Positions 54,635 through 62,240 of a DNA stretch of 64,000 nucleotides are shown in pieces. Each line of letters begins with the position of its first letter. Position 1 is the first letter of the stretch. Where the stretch lies: NCBI GenBank assembly GCA_020721005.1, contig DYNP01000018.1, forward strand, positions 1-64,000. Direction: 5' to 3'. Under the pieces are notes generated by a model, which worked only from the letters and a program-made list of their open reading frames with translations, ran no database searches and had not been told where the DNA came from. This DNA comes from Thiomargarita sp. Its GTDB lineage: Bacteria > Pseudomonadota > Gammaproteobacteria > Beggiatoales > Beggiatoaceae. The position numbers and the translations under genes are program-made.

Positions 54635-55189
54635 ATGAAAAGAAGAGTAGCCATGGGTATCTTGGTATTGTGGACATTACTGAATGCCAGTTGTGGATAT
54701 GAATTGCGGGGTGATTGGGAAGGTCAGTCCCTTTCCATGTATCTACAGTCTGAGGGTGCCGATCAGATTGCTGAACAGGTGAAACGAATATTGAGTGAGG
54801 AAGGGGTGGTTTTTGTATCGCCCCAGGAGGCTCGTTTGATTTTACATTTACGTGACGAGAACATGGACAGACAATTGTTATCAGTGTCAGCAGTTTCTGG
54901 AAAATTGGAAGAGTTGGAATTAACGTACAGAGTGGAAATCGAAATTGAGGGGGTTGATGAAAAAACGCTGTTGCCTAAGAGAGTTATCAGATTGTCTCGG
55001 GATTACAGTTTTGATGAAACTGCAGTATTGGCGATGGGACATGAAGAAGAAGTGTTGCGGCAAGATTTGTTGCAGGAAATGGTGAGTCAAGTGCGTCGAT
55101 TCGTGGTGAGAGCTGCCACTCACCAGATGCCAGTTAATGGGGCGGGAATTGAACACGCTCCTACAGATACGGGAAAATCTGCCCGATAA
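54635..55189 (+). CDS. lptE: LPS assembly lipoprotein LptE
   Basis: Outer-membrane lipoprotein that plugs the LptD barrel and helps place lipopolysaccharide on the cell surface. 184 residues: signal peptide with an imperfect lipobox (NASC, C20) followed by GYELRGDW, the typical LptE start (CGFxLRG). The rest (LSMYLQSEGADQIAEQVKRI, ARLILHL, VRRFVVRA) fits the alpha/beta LptE fold. Assigned mainly from position directly after leuS plus the N-terminal motif. holA, which normally follows, is not here. Confidence 0.85.
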   Translation: MKRRVAMGILVLWTLLNASCGYELRGDWEGQSLSMYLQSEGADQIAEQVKRILSEEGVVFVSPQEARLILHLRDENMDRQLLSVSAVSGKLEELELTYRVEIEIEGVDEKTLLPKRVIRLSRDYSFDETAVLAMGHEEEVLRQDLLQEMVSQVRRFVVRAATHQMPVNGAGIEHAPTDTGKSAR

Positions 55190-56059
55190 TAAGGTCGTTT
55201 AAGGGAATGATGCGGTGGAATGGAGAGATGGGAAGGTGAGTTTGAATTTGAAAATGAAATGGGAATGTGGAAATAGGGAACCTGATGAGAGTTGCCCACT
55301 CTACCATTCAGTTAAGGTACGTTGGAGTAGAAGCTTTAGCCGGTCAGCCGTAGGCATCACCCCACACACACAAATTGCAAGGGTCTACTGCTGGCCGGCT
55401 AAAGCCTCCACTCCAGTTGCTGGCCAGCTAAAGCCTCCACTCCAATTGCTGGCCGGCTAAAGCCTCTACTCCAATTGCTGACCGGCTAAAGCCTCTACTC
55501 CTACGGGGTGGTTCCTTTCTGAATAGCATGGCTGGAATTGGGGGGCAACGATAAGGCGATTGCCCACCATTAGATTTTTAGCAATTTTATTTTTTCGTAT
55601 CTCATCTTTAGTTTTGCAAGTGGTCTAATTATAAAAAACTGGGGGTTAACCGGGGGAACTGATTCCAGTTTGTTCTTAGCAGATTTAGCAGGGAATTTAC
55701 TCTTAGCATGTTATCTTGGTTTTGACAATTAGTTTTTTAGGAGAGAAAAGCAAGAAGGAAATCTGTGTTTTTTGTTTGAGATTGTTGGATGGGGAGCGAA
55801 TGGTAAATAGTGAATAGTGAACAGTAGAGAGTGAAAATAATTGGGATCAATTCGTTGACTTTGTTGTTCATGGGTTGATGGCTGGCTTTCTTCCCTCGTG
55901 AATACAATGCATTTTGAATGAAGGCAGTTTAGTTTTTTTATGAGATTGCCCATTGACAAAAGCCTTACCATATAGTTTAAAATAATCATGAAAGGAATTT
56001 GAATAGTTTTTATTGTGAACATGTCAATTGATGTCAATATGCTTAAATGAGGAGTGCTT
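55190..56059. other. Repeat-containing gap downstream of lptE
   Basis: Composite repeat R1 copy G occupies most of 55205-55627. A GTGAATAGTGAA-type repeat is at 55802-55832. The AT-rich stretch 55925-56059 must hold the promoter of the histone-like gene. A long minus-strand frame (55729-56796) is a by-product of Lys/Ala-rich coding on the other strand. Confidence 0.6.
55308..55627. repeat. Composite palindromic repeat R1 (copy G)
   Basis: Left arm TTGGAGTAGAAGCTTTAGCC at 55322, core CCACACACACAAATTGCAAG and four successive right arms (about 29-31 bp spacing, each like CTGGCCGGCTAAAGCCTCCA). Then the AT-rich segment TTTTATTTTTTCGTATCTCA and outer end TTTTGCAAGTGGTCTA (55612-55627). The segment 55553-55600 (CCCACCATTAGATTTTTAGC) is the complement of 6826-6862 in copy A. 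Confidence 0.85.
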
Positions 56060-57628
56060 ATGCCACCTAAATCAGGCGCCACTGGACCCAAGCCTAAGAA
56101 GTCCACCCCAAAATCAACTAAGACCACTGAGTTAAATAATGCCAGTGAGGCGAGTCCAAGTGAGGAGAAACCCAGCAGTTCTAAGAAGACCAGCGCAACT
56201 AAGAAGGTAAGTGCCACTAAGAAGGCTGCCGCCACCCCAGCCAAATCGAGTGGCTCTAAAAAGACCAGTGAGGTTAAAACGAGCTCACCTAAGGTTTCCG
56301 CAGAGGTAAAGCCAGAGGGGGCTAAGGCAGCAGCTTCTGAGACTAAGCGCAGTGGGGCTAAAAAAACCACGGCTAAGGCTGCCAGTACAACTAAAAAAGC
56401 CAGTGGCACTAAAACCACAAGCACAAAAGCTACAGTGGCCAAAAGTGCCAGCGTAGCCAAAACAGCACCAGCGGCCAGTCCGGTTAAGAAGACTCGGACT
56501 GTTAAGGCTACAGCGGCTAAGAAAACGGTGACTTCTAAGGTGAGTAAAACGGCTAAGGCTAAGGAGAACGATGCCGTAGAAGCGATGGTGCCTACTGACA
56601 ATTTGGTTGTACCTAACCCAGAGGTTGTACCAGAGATTGTGGAGGTAACTCCAGCGGTTGCCCCAGTTGAGAAAGTCAAGAAGACGAGAGCCGTTTCTAA
56701 AAAGACTCCCAAAAAAGCCCCTAAAGCTGCTTCTACTACTACTACTAAAAAAACAACAGTTCGCAGAACTCGAAAACCCCCTACGATTGGTGACACCCCT
56801 TTAACACCTGAGCAAGTTGAAGAATTTAAAAATTCCTTAACGGGCTCTTATAAATTTAGCGTGCCTTCTATGTTGACTCTACTTGAAGTTTTCTCAACTC
56901 GAGGCAGTTTGAAAGATGAGGAGGGAATGAAGGTCGTTGGTGTGGAAACCACCAAACGTTATAACGAGTATCGGAACTTCTTATTCACGGGCAGTTTGAT
57001 CAGTTATGAACAACCTGTGTTTGTGAAGACCGCTGACTTGGATGCGCTATGGACAGCTTTACGGAATCAGGATGCCAAGGCCCTTTGTAATTCCTTGATG
57101 AAAGTCCCCTCTTTCAAACACTTTTTGAAGGGCTTGAAAATGAGTGCTGCAGTTCGTCCAGGAGATATCCCAGAGATCAGCAAATCCGCTTTTCCCACCT
57201 ATTGCACCCTGGTTGAAATCACAGCCCAAGGACTTACTCTCAGTTCCGAGGGTGTTTATGCCACCCCAGTTGAGCCCAGCGTAGAAGATTTTGCCAAAAT
57301 GGCTCGGGATGTGTACAAGAATCTATCCGCAAAGAAGGATAAAGCCGTGTCGGCAGGCCTGTGGTTAGAAACCATGGCGAAATCTCATGGAGTGCATCCC
57401 TTCGTGTCCAGACGATTGTTGGAAGAGGCTCAAGAGCAAAGCCTATTAAAGTATGCTCTGGAAGAAAATGTCGGTGGACCCAGTGCTTTACCCAAAAAAG
57501 TCACTGTTTATCGTATTGGTCGTAAAGAAAATATCCCCGTTTTAGAACAAGCCAACCTCTATTCCGGGGACTTTTTCTCTGCCAACAAAATCGCAGTCAA
57601 TCTGCGCCTTGAAACTAAGAGTAAATAA
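56060..57628 (+). CDS. Histone-H1-like Lys/Ala-rich protein with unknown C-terminal domain
   Basis: 522 residues from ATG 56060 (GGAG seven bases upstream). The first ~235 residues are a disordered Lys/Ala/Ser/Thr tail with AKKTTAKAA-type repeats, like histone H1, Hc1 or AlgP tails, expected to bind DNA. An acidic insert (about 175-205, NPEVVPEIVEVTPAV) separates it from RTRKPPTIGDTPLTPEQVEE and a folded C-terminal domain (about 240-522; SYKFSVPSMLTLLEVFSTRG ... NIPVLEQANLYSGDFFSANK) that I do not recognise. The 3' 298 bases are repeated at 58510-58807 by the tandem duplication. Confidence 0.82.
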   Translation: MPPKSGATGPKPKKSTPKSTKTTELNNASEASPSEEKPSSSKKTSATKKVSATKKAAATPAKSSGSKKTSEVKTSSPKVSAEVKPEGAKAAASETKRSGAKKTTAKAASTTKKASGTKTTSTKATVAKSASVAKTAPAASPVKKTRTVKATAAKKTVTSKVSKTAKAKENDAVEAMVPTDNLVVPNPEVVPEIVEVTPAVAPVEKVKKTRAVSKKTPKKAPKAASTTTTKKTTVRRTRKPPTIGDTPLTPEQVEEFKNSLTGSYKFSVPSMLTLLEVFSTRGSLKDEEGMKVVGVETTKRYNEYRNFLFTGSLISYEQPVFVKTADLDALWTALRNQDAKALCNSLMKVPSFKHFLKGLKMSAAVRPGDIPEISKSAFPTYCTLVEITAQGLTLSSEGVYATPVEPSVEDFAKMARDVYKNLSAKKDKAVSAGLWLETMAKSHGVHPFVSRRLLEEAQEQSLLKYALEENVGGPSALPKKVTVYRIGRKENIPVLEQANLYSGDFFSANKIAVNLRLETKSK

Positions 57629-57680
57629 TTTTACCCCCCTCCTTATTAAGTAACAAAAAAACCAGATCCTGACTCCTAAT

Positions 57681-57701
57681 TCCCCTTAATGGAGGATTAG
57701 G
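57681..57701. terminator. Hairpin after the histone-like gene
   Basis: CTCCTAAT and ATTAGGAG form an 8-bp stem about 45 bases after the stop, with a small inner CC/GG stem and no T-run. Repeated in the second copy of the duplication. Confidence 0.4.
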
Positions 57702-57783
57702 AGACTGGAAAGCAAGCCAATTTGAGGAGGGTGGTCTGTTGAATTGAAATAACTTCTATTTGCCAAAAGGGATTCAACTCCCA

Positions 57784-58410
57784 ATGACACTTCTACAACA
57801 AGGTCTCGTTCAATTACGAATCGAACTGTCCGAACCAGTTCAGTCTCAAATGTTGCAATATTCAGAAATATTACAATGTTGGAATCAAACCTACAACCTT
57901 ACCGCTTTACACGATCCCCTAGAAATACAGATAAAACATCTGCTTGATTGCGTGGCTGTATTGCCCTATTTACAGGGTCAACGTATTCTTGATGTAGGTA
58001 CAGGAGCGGGTTTACCCGGAATAGTGTTGGCGATTTCGAAACCTGAATGGGAGTTCGTACTTTTAGACAGTCAAGCGAAAAAACTGCGGTTTGTAACTCA
58101 AGTCATCACCAATCTCCACTTAAAAAACGTCAAAGTCGTGCGGCAGCGCCTTGAGCTCTATTCACCCAACGATAAATTCAACACGATCATTTGTCGAGCC
58201 TACTCCTCTCTATCCCACTTTTACGAAAACTGTCGCGTCCATTGCAATCCCGGCGGCCGCCTGTTGGCCATGAAAGGCACCTACCCCCAAGCAGAGTTGG
58301 AACAATTGCCCGTTCAAACCTCAATAGAAGTGGTGCCATTACAAATCCCATTCCTAGACGCACAACGACACCTAATAATCATTTTCCCCAATACTCAACA
58401 ATACCCTTAA
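57784..58410 (+). CDS. rsmG: 16S rRNA (guanine527-N7) methyltransferase RsmG, copy 1
   Basis: SAM-dependent methylation of G527 in 16S rRNA. 208 residues, equal to E. coli RsmG (207). SAM-binding motif ILDVGTGAGLPGIVLAI, then LLDSQAKKLRFV and the catalytic-region ICRAYSSLSHFYENC, GGRLLAMKGTYP. ATG 57784 gives the usual N-terminus MTLLQQGLVQLRIEL; an upstream TTG would add eight residues without a ribosome site. Not in its common mnmG-rsmG-parA setting. An identical second copy lies at 58963. Confidence 0.95.
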   Translation: MTLLQQGLVQLRIELSEPVQSQMLQYSEILQCWNQTYNLTALHDPLEIQIKHLLDCVAVLPYLQGQRILDVGTGAGLPGIVLAISKPEWEFVLLDSQAKKLRFVTQVITNLHLKNVKVVRQRLELYSPNDKFNTIICRAYSSLSHFYENCRVHCNPGGRLLAMKGTYPQAELEQLPVQTSIEVVPLQIPFLDAQRHLIIIFPNTQQYP

Positions 58411-58430
58411 ATCCGTCACCGTAACCTTAA

Positions 58431-58547
58431 ATGATAGAACACCCTATATTTTTAGTGGGCGCAGAACGCTCAGGAACCACTTTATTACGGCTTATGCTTG
58501 ACCATCATCAAAGAAGGATAAAGCCGTGTCGGCAGGCCTGTGGTTAG
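58431..58547 (+). pseudogene. 5' fragment of the sulfotransferase gene, fused at the duplication junction
   Basis: First 26 codons of the sulfotransferase (MIEHPIFLVGAERSGTTLLR...) followed at 58510 by out-of-frame histone-like sequence (QRRIKPCRQACG) and TAG at 58545. The P-loop-like PAPS motif is kept but nothing else, so it is not functional as an enzyme. The intact gene is at 59610. Confidence 0.9.
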
Positions 58548-58807
58548 AAACCATGGCGAAATCTCATGGAGTGCATCCCTTCGTGTCCAGACGATTGTTG
58601 GAAGAGGCTCAAGAGCAAAGCCTATTAAAGTATGCTCTGGAAGAAAATGTCGGTGGACCCAGTGCTTTACCCAAAAAAGTCACTGTTTATCGTATTGGTC
58701 GTAAAGAAAATATCCCCGTTTTAGAACAAGCCAACCTCTATTCCGGGGACTTTTTCTCTGCCAACAAAATCGCAGTCAATCTGCGCCTTGAAACTAAGAG
58801 TAAATAA
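58510..58807 (+). pseudogene. 3' fragment of the histone-like gene (second copy)
   Basis: The last ~98 codons of the histone-like gene, without promoter or its own start. An internal GTG at 58526 would allow a 93-residue product (VSAGLWLETMAKSHGVHPFV...), but there is no Shine-Dalgarno. Confidence 0.85.
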
Positions 58808-58962
58808 TTTTACCCCCCTCCTTATTAAGTAACAAAAAAACCAGATCCTGACTCCTAATTCCCCTTAATGGAGGATTAGGAGACTGGAAAGCAAGCCAAT
58901 TTGAGGAGGGTGGTCTGTTGAATTGAAATAACTTCTATTTGCCAAAAGGGATTCAACTCCCA

Positions 58963-59589
58963 ATGACACTTCTACAACAAGGTCTCGTTCAATTACGAAT
59001 CGAACTGTCCGAACCAGTTCAGTCTCAAATGTTGCAATATTCAGAAATATTACAATGTTGGAATCAAACCTACAACCTTACCGCTTTACACGATCCCCTA
59101 GAAATACAGATAAAACATCTGCTTGATTGCGTGGCTGTATTGCCCTATTTACAGGGTCAACGTATTCTTGATGTAGGTACAGGAGCGGGTTTACCCGGAA
59201 TAGTGTTGGCGATTTCGAAACCTGAATGGGAGTTCGTACTTTTAGACAGTCAAGCGAAAAAACTGCGGTTTGTAACTCAAGTCATCACCAATCTCCACTT
59301 AAAAAACGTCAAAGTCGTGCGGCAGCGCCTTGAGCTCTATTCACCCAACGATAAATTCAACACGATCATTTGTCGAGCCTACTCCTCTCTATCCCACTTT
59401 TACGAAAACTGTCGCGTCCATTGCAATCCCGGCGGCCGCCTGTTGGCCATGAAAGGCACCTACCCCCAAGCAGAGTTGGAACAATTGCCCGTTCAAACCT
59501 CAATAGAAGTGGTGCCATTACAAATCCCATTCCTAGACGCACAACGACACCTAATAATCATTTTCCCCAATACTCAACAATACCCTTAA
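58963..59589 (+). CDS. rsmG: 16S rRNA methyltransferase RsmG, copy 2
   Basis: Identical 208-residue protein to the one at 57784-58410, produced by the tandem duplication, with the same upstream 330 bases. Two intact rsmG copies in tandem are unusual; loss of one by recombination would cost nothing, so this is either very recent or an assembly artefact. Confidence 0.92.
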   Translation: MTLLQQGLVQLRIELSEPVQSQMLQYSEILQCWNQTYNLTALHDPLEIQIKHLLDCVAVLPYLQGQRILDVGTGAGLPGIVLAISKPEWEFVLLDSQAKKLRFVTQVITNLHLKNVKVVRQRLELYSPNDKFNTIICRAYSSLSHFYENCRVHCNPGGRLLAMKGTYPQAELEQLPVQTSIEVVPLQIPFLDAQRHLIIIFPNTQQYP

Positions 59590-59609
59590 ATCCGTCACCG
59601 TAACCTTAA

Positions 59610-60548
59610 ATGATAGAACACCCTATATTTTTAGTGGGCGCAGAACGCTCAGGAACCACTTTATTACGGCTTATGCTTGACCATCATCCACAACTTGCAT
59701 TCCAGTATGAATTTGAATTTGCGGTGGATCCAATAGATGCCCAAGGCAATTATCCCAAACTTGCTGATTACCATGAATACCTCGCTTACGATCGAATTTT
59801 TCTCAGCACAAACTTCACCATCGATCCAAATCTCGACTATCCCCAATTAGTAAACAGTTTTCTAGAACAAAAACAGCAGCGCAGCCAAAAACTCCGAGTA
59901 GGCGCAACCGTACATCGTCGATTTGACCAACTCTTGCGACTCTGGCCAAGCGCCTATTTCATCCATTTGGTACGAGATGGTCGGGATGTCGCTCAGTCAA
60001 ATATTGTCATGGGCTGGGCGGGCAATCTCTATACCGGAGTGGACGCTTGGATAGAAGCTGAACAACTTTGGCAGCAATTGAGTGCAAAGGTGGCACCGGA
60101 GAGGCAAATCACTATTTATTATGAGCAATTGATTGAAAATTCGGATAAGGTCTTGAATGACTTATGTCAATTTATAGGGCTGCCATTTAACCCTGCCATG
60201 TATAACTATGCACAACGCACCACCTATCAACTGCCCAATTCCAGTATTGGTCAACAGTGGCGTAACAAAATACCCTCTTACCAAATACAATTGGCAGAAA
60301 CAAAAATAGCCTCATTACTCGAGGAAAGAGGATATGAACTCAGTGGATTGCCTCCCCTGACAATAACTCTTTGGTTACACTGGAAATGTCGGTTGCAAAA
60401 TCGTTGGTTTAAACTGCAGTTTAGAATACGACGTTATACCTTCCGCCTCTGTTTGGCGGATTTTTTATCACGGCGTTTACACTTGGTTAGATGGCAGAAG
60501 CAAGTGCGATTGCGTCTTAACCAAATTGACCAAAAATATCTAAGGTAG
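59610..60548 (+). CDS. Sulfotransferase family protein
   Basis: Transfers sulfuryl groups from PAPS to an unidentified acceptor. 312 residues: 5'-phosphosulfate loop GAERSGTTLLRLMLDHHP (about 10-27), 3'-phosphate motif HLVRDGRDVAQSNIVMGW (about 117-134), and a C-terminal basic stretch rich in Arg (FRIRRYTFRLCLADFLSRR) that could bind membranes or acidic acceptors. The stop TAG (60546-60548) is provided by palindrome R7. A 51-base near-copy of its 3' end lies at 60734-60784. Confidence 0.9.
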   Translation: MIEHPIFLVGAERSGTTLLRLMLDHHPQLAFQYEFEFAVDPIDAQGNYPKLADYHEYLAYDRIFLSTNFTIDPNLDYPQLVNSFLEQKQQRSQKLRVGATVHRRFDQLLRLWPSAYFIHLVRDGRDVAQSNIVMGWAGNLYTGVDAWIEAEQLWQQLSAKVAPERQITIYYEQLIENSDKVLNDLCQFIGLPFNPAMYNYAQRTTYQLPNSSIGQQWRNKIPSYQIQLAETKIASLLEERGYELSGLPPLTITLWLHWKCRLQNRWFKLQFRIRRYTFRLCLADFLSRRLHLVRWQKQVRLRLNQIDQKYLR

Positions 60549-60609
60549 AGACGCGATTAATCGCGTCTCTACCTTGGGTTAATCGCGTCTCTATGTTAGA
60601 TTAATCGCA
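60545..60609. repeat. Palindromic repeat R7 (copy 1)
   Basis: A perfect 28-base palindrome (60545-60572; half GTAGAGACGCGATT) followed by GGGTTAATCGCGTCTCTATG. Recurs at 60785-60837. Confidence 0.85.
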
Positions 60610-60612
60610 TCT

Positions 60613-60712
60613 CCTGGAGTGGAGGCTTTAGCCGGCCAGCAGTAGGCTCTTGCAATTTGTGTGTGTGGGGTGATGCTTACGGCTGACCGGCTAAAGCCTC
60701 TACTCCAACGTA
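60613..60712. repeat. Composite palindromic repeat R1 (copy H, inner part)
   Basis: Single inner palindrome with left arm TGGAGTGGAGGCTTTAGCCG, core CAATTTGTGTGTGTGGGGTG and right arm GACCGGCTAAAGCCTCTACT. Nested between two R7 palindromes. Confidence 0.85.
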
Positions 60713-60733
60713 TATGTTAGATTAATCGCGTCT

Positions 60734-60784
60734 GGCAGAAACAAGTGCGAAAGCGTCTTAATCAGATTGACCAAAAATACCTAA
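60734..60784. repeat. Copy of the sulfotransferase 3' end
   Basis: GGCAGAAACAAGTGCGAAAG... matches 60493-60544 with about six differences, and both are followed by an R7 palindrome. The sequence between the two was inserted or the segment was duplicated with R7. Confidence 0.85.
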
Positions 60785-60837
60785 GTAGAGACGCGATTAA
60801 TCGCGTCTCTACATTGGGTTAATCGCGTCTCTCCATT
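60785..60837. repeat. Palindromic repeat R7 (copy 2)
   Basis: The same perfect 28-base palindrome (60785-60812), then GGGTTAATCGCGTCTCTCCA, 20 bases before the ABM gene. Confidence 0.8.
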
Positions 60838-60856
60838 AGATTAAAGGAAAACCTTA

Positions 60857-61159
60857 ATGATTATAGTCCTCAGCCGATTTGCCATTGCGGATCAAGCTAT
60901 AACTGAGCACGTTAAACAAGCATTTCAACATCGTCCGCACCTCGTTGACCAAGTGTCTGGATTTATCCGAATGGAAGTATTGATTCCTCAGCAACACCCC
61001 AATGAAATTTGGCTTTTCACTTATTGGCAAACTCAGGAAGATTATCAAACTTGGCATTCCAGTCCAGCTTATAAACAAGCGCATGCTCGGATCCCAGCCG
61101 GATTGAAACTGATACCTCGTTCTGCCGAAATTCAAATTTTTGATTACCTTTGTTCTTAG
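60857..61159 (+). CDS. ABM-domain (antibiotic biosynthesis monooxygenase-like) protein
   Basis: 100 residues with the ferredoxin-like dimeric barrel of the ABM superfamily, which includes IsdG/HmoA-type heme-degrading enzymes and small quinol oxygenases. Landmarks: MIIVLSRFAI at the N-terminus, VSGFIRMEVLIP, the conserved Trp in LFTYWQTQEDYQTWHSS and a following His. Substrate cannot be told. RBS AAAGGAAA seven bases upstream. The following B12 sensor starts 11 bases after its stop, so it may be part of the same operon. Confidence 0.8.
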   Translation: MIIVLSRFAIADQAITEHVKQAFQHRPHLVDQVSGFIRMEVLIPQQHPNEIWLFTYWQTQEDYQTWHSSPAYKQAHARIPAGLKLIPRSAEIQIFDYLCS

Positions 61160-61170
61160 GGAATTTGATT

Positions 61171-62220
61171 ATGTTATCCTCAAAACAATTGCAGCAGATG
61201 ATTTTACAAAATCAAGAAGAGTTGGCCCAAAAAATAGTTGCTGAACATTATGTTAGAAATCCCAGCTTACAAGAGCGTTATGGAAAAAAGGGACAGGAAC
61301 GATGCTTAAAAGATGCAAACTATCATCTCACCTACTTGGCTGAATCATTAGGAGTAGGGCGCCCTGGCTTATTTGCACATTATATTGCTTGGGCGAAGGT
61401 GTTATTAACTGGATTGGGTATCCCCATCAGTGATTTGGCTGATAATTTACATCTACTTCATGAGGTACTGACCCAAGAAATTCCTGAATCATCAGATTTG
61501 GAGGAATATGTTAAGGCAGGTTTAAAAGAATTGTCGGAACTATCTTCCCAACTCCCCACTTTTATTAAACCTGAACATCCTCATTCCCAGTTGGCCAATC
61601 GTTATCTACATCATTTGTTACAAGGTCAGCGACAGATGGCAAGTCAGTTGATTTTAAAATCCGTGCGAGAAGGAATCGCAGTTAAGGATATTTATTTGGA
61701 TGTGTTTCAACGCTCTCAGTATGAGATTGGACGTTTATGGCAAATGAATCAAATTAGCGTGGCTCAGGAACATTACTGTACGGCAGCAACACAACTGATC
61801 ATGTCTCAATTGTACAGTTATATTTTCACCACTGAAAAATGTGGACGAGTATTGGTAGCCACTTGTGTAGGAGAAGAATTACATGAGATCGGAATGCGCA
61901 TGGTCTCCGATTTTTTTGAAATGGCCGGTTGGGATACCTTTTATTTGGGAGCCAATATGCCAACATCCAGTATATTAACAGAATTAAGGGAACGTGAGGC
62001 ATCTGTACTTGCAGTTTCAGCCACTATGACTTTCCATTTACAAGCAACCGCAGACTTAATAAAATTTGTACGTCATGTTCCAGAATTGAATCACCTCAAA
62101 ATAATCGTGGGAGGATATTGTTTTAATCTGGACCCCAGTTTATGGCAACAGGTGGGAGCAGACGGTTATGCTCCTAACGCTCAACAAGCAATTGAGATAG
62201 CCAACCAATTGATAAATTAA
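61171..62220 (+). CDS. Cobalamin (B12)-binding domain sensor protein
   Basis: 349 residues. N-terminal ~120 residues are a helical domain (YHLTYLAESLGVGRPGLFA) found in such sensors. About 130-215 is the helical cap of methionine-synthase type (EGIAVKDIYLDVFQRSQYEIG), with LWQMNQISVAQEHYCTAATQ, and about 225-349 the Rossmann B12 domain with E236-x-H238-x-x-G241 in place of DxHxxG, then YLGANMP and IIVGGYCF. This is the CarH/photoreceptor-like B12 sensor design. ATG 61171 is preferred over an upstream TTG within the ABM gene. The histidine kinase follows after 20 bases, so it probably feeds a signal to it. Confidence 0.9.
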   Translation: MLSSKQLQQMILQNQEELAQKIVAEHYVRNPSLQERYGKKGQERCLKDANYHLTYLAESLGVGRPGLFAHYIAWAKVLLTGLGIPISDLADNLHLLHEVLTQEIPESSDLEEYVKAGLKELSELSSQLPTFIKPEHPHSQLANRYLHHLLQGQRQMASQLILKSVREGIAVKDIYLDVFQRSQYEIGRLWQMNQISVAQEHYCTAATQLIMSQLYSYIFTTEKCGRVLVATCVGEELHEIGMRMVSDFFEMAGWDTFYLGANMPTSSILTELREREASVLAVSATMTFHLQATADLIKFVRHVPELNHLKIIVGGYCFNLDPSLWQQVGADGYAPNAQQAIEIANQLIN

Positions 62221-62240
62221 CAATTGTGGAGAGTGAAATT

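Larger units (their letters stand above)
57331..58509. repeat. 1179-bp tandem duplication, copy 1
   Basis: Runs from codon ~424 of the histone-like gene, through rsmG, to codon 26/27 of the sulfotransferase gene. The next 1179 bases (58510-59688) appear identical. The junction has only about one base of shared sequence (C at 57330 and 58509). Confidence 0.95.
58510..59688. repeat. 1179-bp tandem duplication, copy 2
   Basis: Identical to 57331-58509 as far as I compared it, including both coding and non-coding parts. After 59688 the sulfotransferase gene continues intact. Confidence 0.95.

Noticed and set aside
55729-56796. Long minus-strand frame of 355 codons
   Set aside because: It is antisense to the Lys/Ala-rich 5' half of the histone-like gene; its Val/Leu/Ala repeats are the reverse reading of AAG/GCT codons and it has no domain or ribosome site.
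58526-58807. Independent 93-residue gene
   Set aside because: Exact copy of the 3' end of the histone-like gene within the tandem duplication, without start signals.
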